From positions 62,001 through 126,000 of the forward strand of contig NZ_BRCF01000008.1 of assembly GCF_023707985.1 (NCBI RefSeq): a stretch of DNA of 64,000 nt, in the 5' to 3' direction. A model generated the notes under the pieces. That model worked only from the letters and a program-made list of their open reading frames with translations, searched no databases and had not been told where the DNA came from. Source of the stretch: Sporosarcina sp. NCCP-2716 (GTDB taxonomy: Bacteria; Bacillota; Bacilli; Bacillales_A; Planococcaceae). Shown here one piece after another: positions 40,205 to 49,156 of the stretch. The number at the start of each line of letters is the position of its first letter. The stretch's first letter is position 1. The position numbers and the translations under genes were made by a program.

Positions 40205-40256
40205 TTTGTGATGAAGCGAGTTAGGCTATTGGCAAGGGCTGGCATACGTTCCGGGC

Positions 40257-40395
40257 GGACGCGGGCCTGCAGGAGGCAGGTCATGCAACCGTTGCGGCAG
40301 GACGCCGCGGTCTTAGGTTGTTTCATGCGCTGATCCCGGGCCACCAGGACGGTGGTCATGCAGCCGTTGCCGCAGGACGCGGCGATCTTAGGCTG
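40257..40395. repeat. 75-bp tandem repeat of paired hairpins with AGGAC/G loops
   Basis: Two copies of a roughly 62-bp sequence are offset by 75 bp (core copies 40279-40320 and 40354-40395). Each has two 5-bp hairpins with 5-base loops: CCTGC-AGGAG-GCAGG (40266-40280), GCGGC-AGGAC-GCCGC (40294-40308), CCACC-AGGAC-GGTGG (40341-40355) and GCCGC-AGGAC-GCGGC (40369-40383). The stems differ between copies by paired, compensating changes while the loops stay AGGAC/G. This 300-base gap between secG and est holds no convincing gene. Confidence 0.85.
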
Positions 40396-40520
40396 CCCAG
40401 GAGTCGCCGCCCTGCACTTCTGCCAGCTGTCGTAGTGGCAAAGGAATCAGTATACTATCTAGGGTGGAGCCACTAGAGGCCTGTACTGTGAAATAATGAA
40501 AAATGAAAGGGTCGTTTTGG

Positions 40521-41267
40521 ATGAGGATTGGACAGGCGAAGCCGTTTTTCTTTGAGCATGGGAAGCGGGCGGTACTGCTGCTGCATGGGTTTACCGGGAC
40601 GTCGGCGGATGTGCGGATGCTCGGACGGTTTTTGGAGAAGAAAGGGTATACGTCGCTCGCGCCGCATTATAAGGGGCATGGGGTTGACCCAGAGGAACTG
40701 ATCCATACCGGACCGGATGAGTGGTGGCAGGATGTCGTGGGTGCGTATGAGCAGCTGAAGAGTGCCGGATATGACCAGATCGCGGTTGCCGGATTGTCGC
40801 TCGGAGGCGTGTTTTCATTGAAAGTAGGGAAACATATGCCAGTGAAGGGCATTGTAACGATGAACGCGCCGATGTCGATGCGTTCGACGGATCTCATGTA
40901 TGAGGGCGTGCTCCGCTATGCGCGCGAGTACAAGAAAATAGAAGGAAAAAGCGAGGCGCAGATCGAAGAGGAAGTGGAAGCGCTGCGCGGGCAGTCGATG
41001 CCGTCGCTCGCCGATCTGCAGCAGCTCGTGAAAGACGTCCGCAGCGGGCTCGATATGGTCTACGCTCCGGCACTCGTCGTGCAGTCCGTGCATGACGAAG
41101 TGATCGATCCGGACTCGGCGAAGGTCATCTATGACACGATCGAGTCGACGGACAAGACGATCTCCTGGTACGAACACTCGGGTCACGTCATTACGCTTGG
41201 CAAGGAGAAGGAACAGCTCCACGAAGAGGTTTTCGAGTTTCTCGAGTCTCTGGACTGGGAAGAGTAA
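40521..41267 (+). CDS. est: Carboxylesterase Est30-like (YvaK)
   Basis: A 248-residue alpha/beta hydrolase. [14 protein letters not shown] gives the oxyanion region, the nucleophile Ser93 is in GLSLGG, the acid lies in [12 protein letters not shown] and the catalytic His in HSGHVITL. It closely resembles the Geobacillus Est30 esterase. The physiological ester is unknown. The ATG at 40521 is chosen because AAAGGG lies 9 bases upstream, after the alternative ATG at 40503. rnr follows after 44 bases. Confidence 0.94.
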   Translation: MRIGQAKPFFFEHGKRAVLLLHGFTGTSADVRMLGRFLEKKGYTSLAPHYKGHGVDPEELIHTGPDEWWQDVVGAYEQLKSAGYDQIAVAGLSLGGVFSLKVGKHMPVKGIVTMNAPMSMRSTDLMYEGVLRYAREYKKIEGKSEAQIEEEVEALRGQSMPSLADLQQLVKDVRSGLDMVYAPALVVQSVHDEVIDPDSAKVIYDTIESTDKTISWYEHSGHVITLGKEKEQLHEEVFEFLESLDWEE

Positions 41268-41311
41268 ACGAGGGACGTTCAGGCAACACTAAATGTAAGG
41301 AGGGATGCTGA

Positions 41312-43687
41312 TTGGATTCATTTGAACAGCAGTTAGAACAACAGATTTTGTCACTCATGAAAGAAGAGGCATATAAGCCCCTGACTGTGCAGGAGATCCA
41401 GGAACTGCTCGGCATGGAACAGGCGGCGGAATTCAAGGAACTCGTCAAGATGCTCGTCCATCTGGAACAGAAAGGCGCGGTCATCCGTTCGCGGACGGAC
41501 CGTTACGGCCTGCCGGAACGCATGAACCTCGTGCGCGGGAAGTTCATCGGCCACGCGAAGGGCTTCGGCTTTGTCACGCCGGAAACCGAAGGCATGGATG
41601 ACATCTTCATACCGCCGACGGAAGTGAACAGCGCCATGAACGGCGATATCGTCCTCGTTCGGGTCTCAAGCAGCTCGCACGGCGACCGCCGGGAAGGCAG
41701 CATCATCCGCATCGCGGAACGGAAGACGACGAAAGTGGTCGGCACGTACCAGGATAACCGCGGCTTCGGCTTCGTCATTCCGGATGACAAGAAACTGCCG
41801 ATGGATATCTTCATCGCAAAAGGCGATAACTTAGGTGCGATCGAAGGGCACAAAGTCGTCGTCGAGATCACCGAATTCCCGAGCGACCGCAAGTCGGCGA
41901 CAGGGAAAGTGATCCAGCTCCTCGGTCACAAAAACGACCCGGGCGTCGATATCCTGTCAATCATCTACAAGCACGGCATCGAAATCGAGTTCCCGGACGA
42001 AGTCATGAAACAGACCGATAACGTGCCGGCGGAAATCCAGGAGAAGGACTGGTTCAAACGGACTGACATGCGTGACGTGCTGACGATCACGATCGACGGC
42101 GCGGACGCGAAGGACCTGGATGACGCGATTTCGCTCGAAAAGAACGGCGACGGCACCCATACGCTGTCCGTCCACATTTCGGACGTCAGCTACTACGTGA
42201 CGGAGCACTCGCCGCTCGATAACGAAGCGTACGAGCGCGGGACGAGTGTTTATTTGACGGACCGCGTTATCCCGATGCTGCCGCACAAACTCTCGAACGG
42301 AATCTGCTCGCTGCACCCTCACGTCGACCGGCTGACGCTGACGTGCCGGATGACAGTCGACCATAACGGCAAAGTGACGCATCACGAAATCTTCCCGAGT
42401 GTCATCAATTCTGATTACCGGATGACGTACCACGACGTATTCAAGATCGTCGATGAGCAGGACGAAGCACTGCGCGAAGAATACAAGGAAATCGTGCCGA
42501 TGCTGACCAGTATGGCTGAACTGATGAAAATCCTGCGTCAGAAGCGCGAAGACCGCGGCGCAATCGACTTCGACTTCAAGGAATCGAAGATCATTGTTGA
42601 CGACGAAGGATGGCCCGTCGACATCAAGATCATGGAGCGTACGATCGCCGAGCGCATGATCGAAGAATTCATGCTGCTTGCGAACGAAACTGTGGCGGAG
42701 CACTTCCACTGGATGCAGGTGCCGTTCATGTACCGGATCCACGAAGACCCGAAAACGGAGAAACTGCAGCGGCTGTTCGAGTTCCTGACGAACTTCGGGA
42801 TCGTCGTCAAAGGCGCCGGCAACAAGATCCATCCGCGTGCCCTGCAGGAGATCACTGAGTCGGTTGCAGGACTGCCGGAAGAGACCGTCATTTCGACGAT
42901 GCTCCTTCGCTCGATGCAGCAGGCGAAGTATTTCCAGGCAAGCCTCGGACACTTCGGGCTGTCGACGGATTACTATACACACTTCACGTCGCCGATCCGA
43001 CGGTATCCGGACCTGATCGTCCACCGGCTGATCCGCACGTATATGTTCGAAAAAGACGTCTCACAGAAAACGATCGCACACTGGGATGCAGAATTGCCGG
43101 AAATCGCCCAGCATGCATCCGAGATGGAGCGCCGCGCTGTCGATGCGGAACGCGACACCGACGCGCTGAAGAAAGCCCAGTTCATGGTCGATAAAGTCGG
43201 CGAGGAATTCGACGGAGTCATTTCTTCCGTCACGAACTTCGGTTTGTTCGTCGAACTCGAGAATACGATCGAAGGGCTCGTCCACGTCAGCTACATGACG
43301 GATGACTACTACCGCTTCGACGACCGCGCCATGATGATGATCGGCGAGCATACCGGCAAACAGTACCGCATCGGAGACGAAGTGACGGTCAAAGTGGCGG
43401 CTGTGAAACCGGAAGAGGCATCCATCGACTTCGAAATCGCCGACATGAAGAAGACGTTCCACCGGACGCGCAAGGAAACGCCGAAAGTGATCCACGCCCG
43501 CGGCAAGTCGTCCGGCGACAGCAAGTCCGGAAAACCGGGCAAACCAGGGCAATCCGGAAAATCCGGCGGTGCATCCAAGGAAGGCGGACGCCCGGCAGGC
43601 AAGAAAAGCGGCGGCAGCCAGAAGAAACGGTTCTACGAAAGCGTCGCAAAAAACAACAAGAAACAGAAACCAAGAAAGAAAAAGTGA
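41312..43687 (+). CDS. rnr: Ribonuclease R
   Basis: A 791-residue 3'-5' exoribonuclease. It has an N-terminal winged helix (about 10-75), two cold-shock OB domains (about 75-235), the RNB catalytic domain with the metal motif [14 protein letters not shown] near 265, an S1 domain near 630-710 and a Lys/Gly/Ser-rich basic tail. RNase R degrades structured RNA and, with SmpB and tmRNA, non-stop mRNA. It starts at TTG with AAGGAGGG upstream; the nearby ATG at 41305 is out of frame. A hairpin at 43689-43713 lies between rnr and smpB. Confidence 0.96.
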   Translation: MDSFEQQLEQQILSLMKEEAYKPLTVQEIQELLGMEQAAEFKELVKMLVHLEQKGAVIRSRTDRYGLPERMNLVRGKFIGHAKGFGFVTPETEGMDDIFIPPTEVNSAMNGDIVLVRVSSSSHGDRREGSIIRIAERKTTKVVGTYQDNRGFGFVIPDDKKLPMDIFIAKGDNLGAIEGHKVVVEITEFPSDRKSATGKVIQLLGHKNDPGVDILSIIYKHGIEIEFPDEVMKQTDNVPAEIQEKDWFKRTDMRDVLTITIDGADAKDLDDAISLEKNGDGTHTLSVHISDVSYYVTEHSPLDNEAYERGTSVYLTDRVIPMLPHKLSNGICSLHPHVDRLTLTCRMTVDHNGKVTHHEIFPSVINSDYRMTYHDVFKIVDEQDEALREEYKEIVPMLTSMAELMKILRQKREDRGAIDFDFKESKIIVDDEGWPVDIKIMERTIAERMIEEFMLLANETVAEHFHWMQVPFMYRIHEDPKTEKLQRLFEFLTNFGIVVKGAGNKIHPRALQEITESVAGLPEETVISTMLLRSMQQAKYFQASLGHFGLSTDYYTHFTSPIRRYPDLIVHRLIRTYMFEKDVSQKTIAHWDAELPEIAQHASEMERRAVDAERDTDALKKAQFMVDKVGEEFDGVISSVTNFGLFVELENTIEGLVHVSYMTDDYYRFDDRAMMMIGEHTGKQYRIGDEVTVKVAAVKPEEASIDFEIADMKKTFHRTRKETPKVIHARGKSSGDSKSGKPGKPGQSGKSGGASKEGGRPAGKKSGGSQKKRFYESVAKNNKKQKPRKKK

Positions 43688-43733
43688 GCGGAATGGCCCT
43701 CATGCCATTTCCGTTCACGGGAGGTGAATGGCC

Positions 43734-44201
43734 ATGGCGAAAGGTAAAGGGAAAGTGCTCGCAGTGAACAAGAAAGCGAATTTCGACTTTGCCATCGAAG
43801 AGACGATCGAAGCGGGCATCGTCCTCGAAGGCACGGAAATCAAGTCGATCCGGAACGGCAAAGTGCAGCTGCGCGATGCGTTCGTCCTGATCCGCAACAA
43901 CGAAGCGTGGATCTCCAACATGCACATCAGCCCATACGAGCAGGGGAACCGGTACAACCACGACCCTGTCCGTTCGCGCAAGCTGCTGATGCACCGCAAA
44001 CAGATCGCGTCACTCGTCGGACAGACGAAAGAAAAAGGGACGGCCATCGTTCCCCTCAAAATGTACATTAAAGACGGATTCGCCAAGGTCCTGATCGGCG
44101 TAGGCCGCGGGAAAAAGCTTTACGACAAGCGCGCCGACCTGAAGAAGAAGGAAGCGAAGCGCGAAATGGAGCGGGCGTTCAAAGACAAGCAGAACTATTG
44201 A
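43734..44201 (+). CDS. smpB: SsrA-binding protein SmpB
   Basis: A 155-residue tmRNA-binding protein: [27 protein letters not shown], then [21 protein letters not shown] and a basic tail. It carries tmRNA to stalled ribosomes. The ATG at 43734 is preferred over 43728 because GGGAGGTG would almost touch the earlier codon. Its stop codon overlaps the -35 element of ssrA. Confidence 0.96.
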   Translation: MAKGKGKVLAVNKKANFDFAIEETIEAGIVLEGTEIKSIRNGKVQLRDAFVLIRNNEAWISNMHISPYEQGNRYNHDPVRSRKLLMHRKQIASLVGQTKEKGTAIVPLKMYIKDGFAKVLIGVGRGKKLYDKRADLKKKEAKREMERAFKDKQNY

Positions 44202-44226
44202 TTGCAGCCGGTATTTTTGCTATACT
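44198..44226 (+). promoter_or_regulatory. Promoter of ssrA
   Basis: TTGATT (44198-44203), 17 bp, then the extended -10 TGC-TATACT (44221-44226). The -35 overlaps the TGA stop of smpB, so tmRNA can be made independently of the mRNA. Confidence 0.7.
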
Positions 44227-44309
44227 AGCTGTAGTAAGTCAGTTCCGAAGTCTCGGGATCAGCAGAAGGCTGCTGTGACCCTAAGACGTTTCCCGGACAT
44301 CCCTTTAAC

Positions 44310-44666
44310 GGGGACGTTACGGATTCGACAGGGGTGGTCTGAGCGTGAGCTGCGCGTCGGAGGCTCGTCTCCGTCAGAAACGGACCTTAATAATAACAGG
44401 CAAAACAAACAACAACCTAGCATTCGCAGCGTAAGCTGTTGAATCTGCCTTGCGGTTCCATCGCCCATGTGGCGCTGTAAGGCTCAACCTATAGTGGGAT
44501 ACGCTGGCGGCCGCTTCTCGAAGCCGTCCAGAAGAGATTTCCGAGATAGCGCCCCTGACGCCTCGTCTTTCGGCATACGGGTGCGCGAACCTAAATAGAA
44601 AGACTACACGCGTAGACGTTTACGTATTAGAGCCTCTGGACGTGGGTTCGACTCCCACCGTCTCCA
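44310..44666 (+). ncRNA. ssrA: Transfer-messenger RNA (tmRNA)
   Basis: The 5' end GGGGACGTTACGGATTCGACA and the 3' end GTGGGTTCGACTCCCACCGTCTCCA form the tRNA-like domain with a T-arm; CCA is not encoded. The resume frame at 44399-44434 encodes GKTNNNLAFAA followed by TAA, with Ala added from the charged tmRNA. It lies directly downstream of smpB. It rescues ribosomes stalled on mRNAs without stop codons and tags the product for proteolysis, for example by Clp enzymes. Confidence 0.97.
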
Positions 44667-44678
44667 TAGTGATATGGC

Positions 44679-44708
44679 AAAACACCACCCTCGGCGGGTG
44701 GTGTTTTT
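44679..44708 (+). terminator. Terminator of ssrA
   Basis: AAAACACCACCC, TCGGC loop, GGGTGGTGTTTT plus T. Confidence 0.92.
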
Positions 44709-44732
44709 GATTTGGATGGTGTTTTGGGGCTA

Positions 44733-44916
44733 AGTGATCATAAAAACGGGAAACCGCTCATAAAAACTATATAACGCTCATAAATCCCTGAAACCGCTCA
44801 TAAAACTCAAAAATCGCTCATAAATCGGGAAAACCGCTCATAAAACTCAGGAACCGCTCATAAATTTGGGAAACCGCTCATAAAACTCTAAAGTCGCTCA
44901 TAAAACAGAAAAAACT
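44733..44916 (+). repeat. 20-bp tandem repeat array 2 (CGCTCATAA family)
   Basis: Eight units with CGCTCATAA at exact 20-bp steps (44755, 44775 and so on to 44895), with a decayed copy (TGATCATAA) at 44735. The bases after CATAA alternate AA/AT through 44755-44875; the last unit breaks the pattern. The array fills the space between the ssrA terminator and the convergent amidase gene, in the same strand orientation as array 1. Confidence 0.95.
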
Positions 44917-44963
44917 CCCCATATATCATGACTCTGCAACAAAAAGTCAACGCATTTTTACAT

Positions 44964-46439
44964 CTAAACGCTAGTACTCAACTTATCTTCCACTAAACTC
45001 CTTCGATAGCCGCCAAACTCTCTCTCCAACAACTCGCCAACCTCAAACAACAACTCTTCATTCCCATTCTTACTCATCAGCTGCACACTGATCGGCATAT
45101 TGTTCTCATCTCTCCCGACCGGAATGACAAGCGACGGCAAGCCCCAGACATTCGCGTAGCCGGTGAACGGCATGTATTTCAGGAACCCTTTTTGAAGGGA
45201 GAAGATTTCCTTATACATCCGGCCGTGCAGCGGGGCGGCAGTATGGTAGACAGGGAACACGAGAATGCGGTCAGCCAAATAGCTGTCGAGTTCGCGGTCT
45301 CCCTGTTCGATGATCGTCTCAATGTCCGCCCGCCGTTTGGCAGAGGGACGGAACAAAGTGGCACCTATCATGGCCCATGATAGATACGGGTGAATTGATG
45401 CACGTTTGCCGAGTTTCTCTTTCACAAATTCCTTTAATGCGTTCGTCCCTTTCTCGGGAAGGGCGATGTCCCGCATGCCGGCTGCTCCATCGAACGACAT
45501 CATTTCCTGCCACAACTGTGCGCTGTCCCGGAAGTATGGGGGCTCTTTGCGGACGACAGGGAAGTCACGCTTTAGGCATGCCGCCACTTCATTGAGAATG
45601 TCGGCCGTTTTCCCAGAGATCGGATAGGGGCCTGCCGGCGGAAGCACATCGATGTACAGTCTGTCAGCCGGCCGTTTTTCAGGCGGTTGTTCGGCGATGA
45701 GGCGATATAGCAGGCGCATGTCGCGGACGGATTTCCCCATCGGACCGAAACCGATCATCCGCTGCTGTATTGGTACGTCGCCAGCAGGGAACGAACCTTC
45801 GCCTGATACTTGGAATTTGCCGCTCTTGAAACCGACGACGCCGTTGAAGTGACTCGGGAAGCGGATCGATCCGCCGATATCGGACCCGATACCGACTGCG
45901 GCACCTCCTGCAGCGAGGAGGGCGCCTTCGCCTCCGCTTGAGCCGCCGGCGGTGCGGGCGAGGTCCCATGGGTTGTTCGTCCGGCCGTACAGCTTGTTGT
46001 CGGTTTCCTGGCAGAAGCACAATTCGGGTGTATTCGTCTTGCCGAGGATGATGGCGCCGGCCTGTTTCAGCCGCCGGACGATTTCCGCGTCCTTTTCTGC
46101 AATTTCGTTTCGGCGGTGCAGCAGCCCGCCCGTTGTCTTCATGTCGGCTGTGTCGAATGCTTCTTTCACGCTGATCGGGACGCCGAACAGTTCGCCGGCG
46201 GCTGTCCCGGATGCGAGCTGCCGGTCTTTCTTTTGTGCTTCCTCGATTGCTTCTGAGAACCTGTCTTCGACGAGCGCATTGATGGCCGGGTTGACTTGAC
46301 GGAGATGATCGATATAAGTGCCTACGGCTTCCGCACAGGTCAGCTGCCGTTCCCGGATAGCCGTTGCTGTTTCCATTGCATCCATATGGAGGATAGAAGT
46401 TTCCGTATGCGATGAACTAACGGTTCCTTGCCCAATCAT
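44964..46439 (-). CDS. Amidase signature family enzyme
   Basis: A 491-residue amidase. The catalytic Ser-cisSer-Lys triad is visible: Lys in GVPISVKEAFDTADMKTTGG near residue 85, and the Ser pair in TAGGSSGGEGALLAAGGAAVGIGSDIGGS near 160. Such enzymes hydrolyse amides; related proteins include GatA, but no gatC or gatB is next to it, and the C-terminal half differs, so it is more likely a metabolic amidase. The ATG at 46439 follows AGAGGG by 6 bases; the frame further upstream to 46637 crosses a terminator. A promoter -10 TATACT (46515-46510, minus) with a TGG extension lies upstream. Confidence 0.9.
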   Translation of the reverse strand: MIGQGTVSSSHTETSILHMDAMETATAIRERQLTCAEAVGTYIDHLRQVNPAINALVEDRFSEAIEEAQKKDRQLASGTAAGELFGVPISVKEAFDTADMKTTGGLLHRRNEIAEKDAEIVRRLKQAGAIILGKTNTPELCFCQETDNKLYGRTNNPWDLARTAGGSSGGEGALLAAGGAAVGIGSDIGGSIRFPSHFNGVVGFKSGKFQVSGEGSFPAGDVPIQQRMIGFGPMGKSVRDMRLLYRLIAEQPPEKRPADRLYIDVLPPAGPYPISGKTADILNEVAACLKRDFPVVRKEPPYFRDSAQLWQEMMSFDGAAGMRDIALPEKGTNALKEFVKEKLGKRASIHPYLSWAMIGATLFRPSAKRRADIETIIEQGDRELDSYLADRILVFPVYHTAAPLHGRMYKEIFSLQKGFLKYMPFTGYANVWGLPSLVIPVGRDENNMPISVQLMSKNGNEELLFEVGELLEREFGGYRRSLVEDKLSTSV

Positions 46440-46603
46440 TGATATCCCTCTTTTCCAGCTGCCGACAGGTGATAGAAACAGCTTCAGTGAAAACTGGTCA
46501 TGATCTGTAAGTATACCATTAATCGTCTGAATAATCTTAACTAAGTGAAAGAAGTGCGAAGCCCATTTGTGGGAGAGAGCTGTTTCGTCGATGAATGCTC
46601 CAT

Positions 46604-46641
46604 AAAAAATTAGCTGCGCCAGAAAACTTCCCGGCACAGCT
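46604..46641 (-). terminator. Terminator of the M1 peptidase gene
   Basis: AGCTGCGCCAG pairs with CCGGCACAGCT (with G-T pairs). On the minus strand the stem is followed by AATTTTTT. Confidence 0.82.
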
Positions 46642-46646
46642 GTTTT

Positions 46647-48062
46647 TTAGTATAGGGTTTCATCGATAAACAGCTGGTGCCCCTCAAAGAACGGCTTCAG
46701 GTTTTCGTCTGTCGCTTCCTGCATCACTCGTAAGAAGTCGGCGGTCGTTGCAATCTTATATTTCCGATCAACGGCATAGGCGCGCAGGGCGTTCCAGAAC
46801 GCATGGTCGCCGAGTTCGCCGTGGAGGTAGCTGAGCATCTTCGCGCCGCCATCATACATGATGTCGCCGTAGCGGTCGTAGTCGTCTTCTTCAAAATCGT
46901 CGACGGACGACGTTAGGGAGTAGTCATCTGCGACCGTTTCGATCCAGTCGAAATCGGTTGTGTCGTAATAGGCAGCATAGGAGGCGAACGTCGTCAGCGA
47001 TTCGTCGAGCCACGGTTCGCGGTATGGATTGCTGCCGACGAGGCTGTAGAACCACTGATGGGCGATTTCGTGAGCGGCTGTCACGCCAAGCTCTTCGTCG
47101 TCTTCGATGTGCGGCGTGTTGACGGTGACGAGGCGGGGGTATTCCATGCCGCCGTCGAAGTCGCTTGAATAGTCAGCGCTCGCAATCGTCAGTGTCTCCC
47201 ACGGATAATGACCGAACCATGATTCGTAGCGGGGGATGACGTCACGTGCCGTCTCCATCATCGTTTGGGCGGCGGCGTCCTCTCCGTCCCGGTAGGCAAC
47301 GGTCACCTCAATGCCGCCGATCTGTTCCTGGATTGTGTGGTACGGCGTGTTCAGGAGGATGAAGAAGTCGCGTACATCGTCAGCTGTGAAATGGACGGTT
47401 TGCGTGCTGCCGTCTTCGGTCCGCGACTGTTCGCCGCCCGTCGCGAGGATTTCGAGGTCGGCGGGCGCGCTGAACGTGACGTCGAAAGTACCTGTCACGG
47501 AGTAGAACGATTCGCCGTACGGGAAGTAAGGCGGCGTGTTCCATCCGTGGTTGTCGTGCACGGCGAGGGTCGGGAACCAGCTGCCGAGCGACGTTTGCCG
47601 GTACGACCAGCCGAACCGGTCATGCTGTTCGGGCACCTTGACGGTGAATTCCAGTTCTGCTTCTGCCGTCGCGCCTTCCGCGATTGACACGCCGGACACG
47701 GTAAGCACGGTGCCTTCAAGGGAAGCTTCAGCGGGCTGCCCGTCGACCCGGACATCGCGGACGTCCGCACCGGCGCCGCCGAACTCATCTGCGTTCGGCC
47801 ACACATTAAACAGCACCTCGTCCAGCGGTTCACCGAGATTGTTTACGAAGGTGACGGTCATCCGGCCGGTCACTGTATGGGTGGTTTCATCGTAATTGGC
47901 CTCGATTGTATAGTACGGCGCAGCCGGTCCATAGACGATCGTGCTGGTGCCGAGCTCATCGGCTGTGTAGGAATCGGCAGTTGGCGGCGTTGCTGGTTCG
48001 GATTTATCCGTGCAGCCGGCCAATGTAATGATGAGAAGGAGGGGAACGAGACGTTTCAGCAT
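46647..48062 (-). CDS. M1-family metallopeptidase lipoprotein
   Basis: A 471-residue exported peptidase. The lipoprotein signal has lipobox LAGC near residue 16, then a Thr/Pro-rich linker, an aminopeptidase N-type beta domain and the zinc site HEIAHQWF with the downstream Glu in WLDESLTTFASY, which is the gluzincin HEXXH-x18-E pattern. It should act on peptides at the outer face of the membrane. AAAGGAG lies about 10 bases before the ATG. It is followed by a terminator and is separated from the amidase gene. Confidence 0.9.
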   Translation of the reverse strand: MLKRLVPLLLIITLAGCTDKSEPATPPTADSYTADELGTSTIVYGPAAPYYTIEANYDETTHTVTGRMTVTFVNNLGEPLDEVLFNVWPNADEFGGAGADVRDVRVDGQPAEASLEGTVLTVSGVSIAEGATAEAELEFTVKVPEQHDRFGWSYRQTSLGSWFPTLAVHDNHGWNTPPYFPYGESFYSVTGTFDVTFSAPADLEILATGGEQSRTEDGSTQTVHFTADDVRDFFILLNTPYHTIQEQIGGIEVTVAYRDGEDAAAQTMMETARDVIPRYESWFGHYPWETLTIASADYSSDFDGGMEYPRLVTVNTPHIEDDEELGVTAAHEIAHQWFYSLVGSNPYREPWLDESLTTFASYAAYYDTTDFDWIETVADDYSLTSSVDDFEEDDYDRYGDIMYDGGAKMLSYLHGELGDHAFWNALRAYAVDRKYKIATTADFLRVMQEATDENLKPFFEGHQLFIDETLY

Positions 48063-48236
48063 GGGGGAAGGGCTCCTTTCCGGATGGACCTGTATGGTGG
48101 ATGAACCTTCATTACCTGAAGCATCCGATGGTTTATCCAGTATAACGCATTTACCTGCGGAGACTGTATTCGTTGTGTGGCAGTCTGTGCGAAATACGGT
48201 GCTCGACGCTGCCAGCGGCTCGGAGTTGTGCCTGTT

Positions 48237-48357
48237 TGCCGATTAACTCCGTGATGTGGCCGATTGTCAGGCTGATTTGGCCGATTCATGCGCTCATGTG
48301 TCCGATTCCAACCACGATTCGGCCGAAACCATCGGCCATTTGTCCGATTCCCCGCAC
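48237..48357. repeat. 21-bp tandem repeat array (CCGATT)
   Basis: Six copies of CCGATT (CCGAAA in the fifth) lie at exact 21-bp steps: 48239, 48260, 48281, 48302, 48323 and 48344. Each copy is usually preceded by TGG, TGT or CGG; the following 12 bases are poorly conserved. The 444-base gap between the M1 peptidase start and the arr gene otherwise holds the M1 leader and a terminator. Short ORFs through the repeat show a seven-residue periodicity but have no ribosome-binding site. Function unknown. Confidence 0.8.
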
Positions 48358-48408
48358 GGGCTGCCGCACGGACGAGCGATAATGGAGCTGTCCATGATGA
48401 ACGACGAA

Positions 48409-48441
48409 AAAACGGACCGAGCACGAAGCCTGGTCCGTTTT
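48409..48441 (-). terminator. Terminator of arr
   Basis: AAAACGGACC and GGTCCGTTTT form a 10-bp stem with a 13-base loop, with A/T tracts on both sides. It lies downstream of the minus-strand arr gene. Confidence 0.82.
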
Positions 48442-48506
48442 CTTTCATATCATTTTTGCACAAGGCCGGCGCCTTTTGTTTATCCTTCGTTCCGATAGCG
48501 GAAAGC

Positions 48507-48923
48507 TCAGTCGTAAATGACGTCTTTCCCTTCCTCACGCAGCGTTTGCAGGGCGTTCTGCATCTGGCGGATTTCCTCGTCGGTATGCCGCTTCCATTTA
48601 CCGAGTTCAGCGATGACCCGAAGAGGCGCCTGGGAACGATACGATCGTGTCGGGTTGCCGGGGAAGCGTTTGTCGGTCACATTTGGATCGTCTTCAAATT
48701 CACCGGTCGGTTCCACGAGATAGATGTGTTCGGCTGCTCCGTTCACAGCAAGTTCAGCACCCCATTTTGCGGCTTCCAGCGTGGCGGAGAAATAGATGTG
48801 ACGAAGCGGTGTCTCCCTATAGTTCGACGGCTGGCGGGCCTGCAGCAAGTCGCCGATCTGCAGCTCCGCTTTCGTGCCGTGGAAGAACGGTCCTCTTTCA
48901 GTCGATACAGGCGGTTGGTCCAT
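48507..48923 (-). CDS. arr: NAD(+)-rifampin ADP-ribosyltransferase Arr
   Basis: A 138-residue protein matching the Arr family along its length: GPFFHGTKAELQIGDLL, HIYFSATLEAAKWGAELA, IYLVEPTGEFEDDPNVTDKRFPGNPTRSYRS and a short C-terminal helix. Arr transfers ADP-ribose from NAD to the C23 hydroxyl of rifamycins and inactivates them. Length and motifs are complete, so it looks functional. AAGGAGAG lies 7 bases before the ATG at 48923; the longer frame to 49031 is not supported. TATAAT (48960-48955, minus) is a likely -10. It stands alone, with no mobile element nearby. Confidence 0.9.
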   Translation of the reverse strand: MDQPPVSTERGPFFHGTKAELQIGDLLQARQPSNYRETPLRHIYFSATLEAAKWGAELAVNGAAEHIYLVEPTGEFEDDPNVTDKRFPGNPTRSYRSQAPLRVIAELGKWKRHTDEEIRQMQNALQTLREEGKDVIYD

Positions 48924-48954
48924 TGTGCATCTCTCCTTTTCAGGTGGTTCACCC

Positions 48955-48960
48955 ATTATA
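48955..48960 (-). promoter_or_regulatory. -10 element of arr
   Basis: TATAAT on the minus strand, 32 bases upstream of the start. No strong -35 partner is visible. Confidence 0.45.
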
Positions 48961-49116
48961 GCCAGACGGGGGATTGAAGAACAGTCTGTTTGTGAAATTC
49001 CTGCCATGGTATAATGGAAGCAAAGGTACACGAGTTAAGATGCGTTATCTATCGAGGCCAGTCCATTCCGTGCGGTAGCATCCATCGCATAGCACATAAC
49101 CCTGAATTATGACGAA

Positions 49117-49149
49117 AAAACAGCCTGAGCACGATGCTCAGGCTGTTTT
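49117..49149. terminator. Bidirectional terminator, SDR gene end
   Basis: AAAACAGCCTGAGCA, CGA loop, TGCTCAGGCTGTTTT. It lies just after the minus-strand SDR gene. Confidence 0.92.
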
Positions 49150-49156
49150 ATTTTTC

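Noticed and set aside
40144-40359. A 71-residue Cys-rich minus-strand ORF through the AGGAC hairpins (with CNGCMT and CRNGCMT-like repeats)
   Set aside because: No ribosome-binding site or good start, it runs back through the secG terminator, and stem covariation explains the repeat better. A decayed gene cannot be fully excluded.
43689-43713. Hairpin between rnr and smpB (CGGAATGGC with GCCATTTCCG) as a terminator
   Set aside because: No T run follows and the smpB ribosome-binding site begins 7 bases later; at most an RNA-processing or stability element.
48173-48382. A 69-residue plus-strand ORF with WPI/CPI repeats
   Set aside because: It is the translation of the 21-bp CCGATT repeat, with no ribosome-binding site and poor codon pattern.
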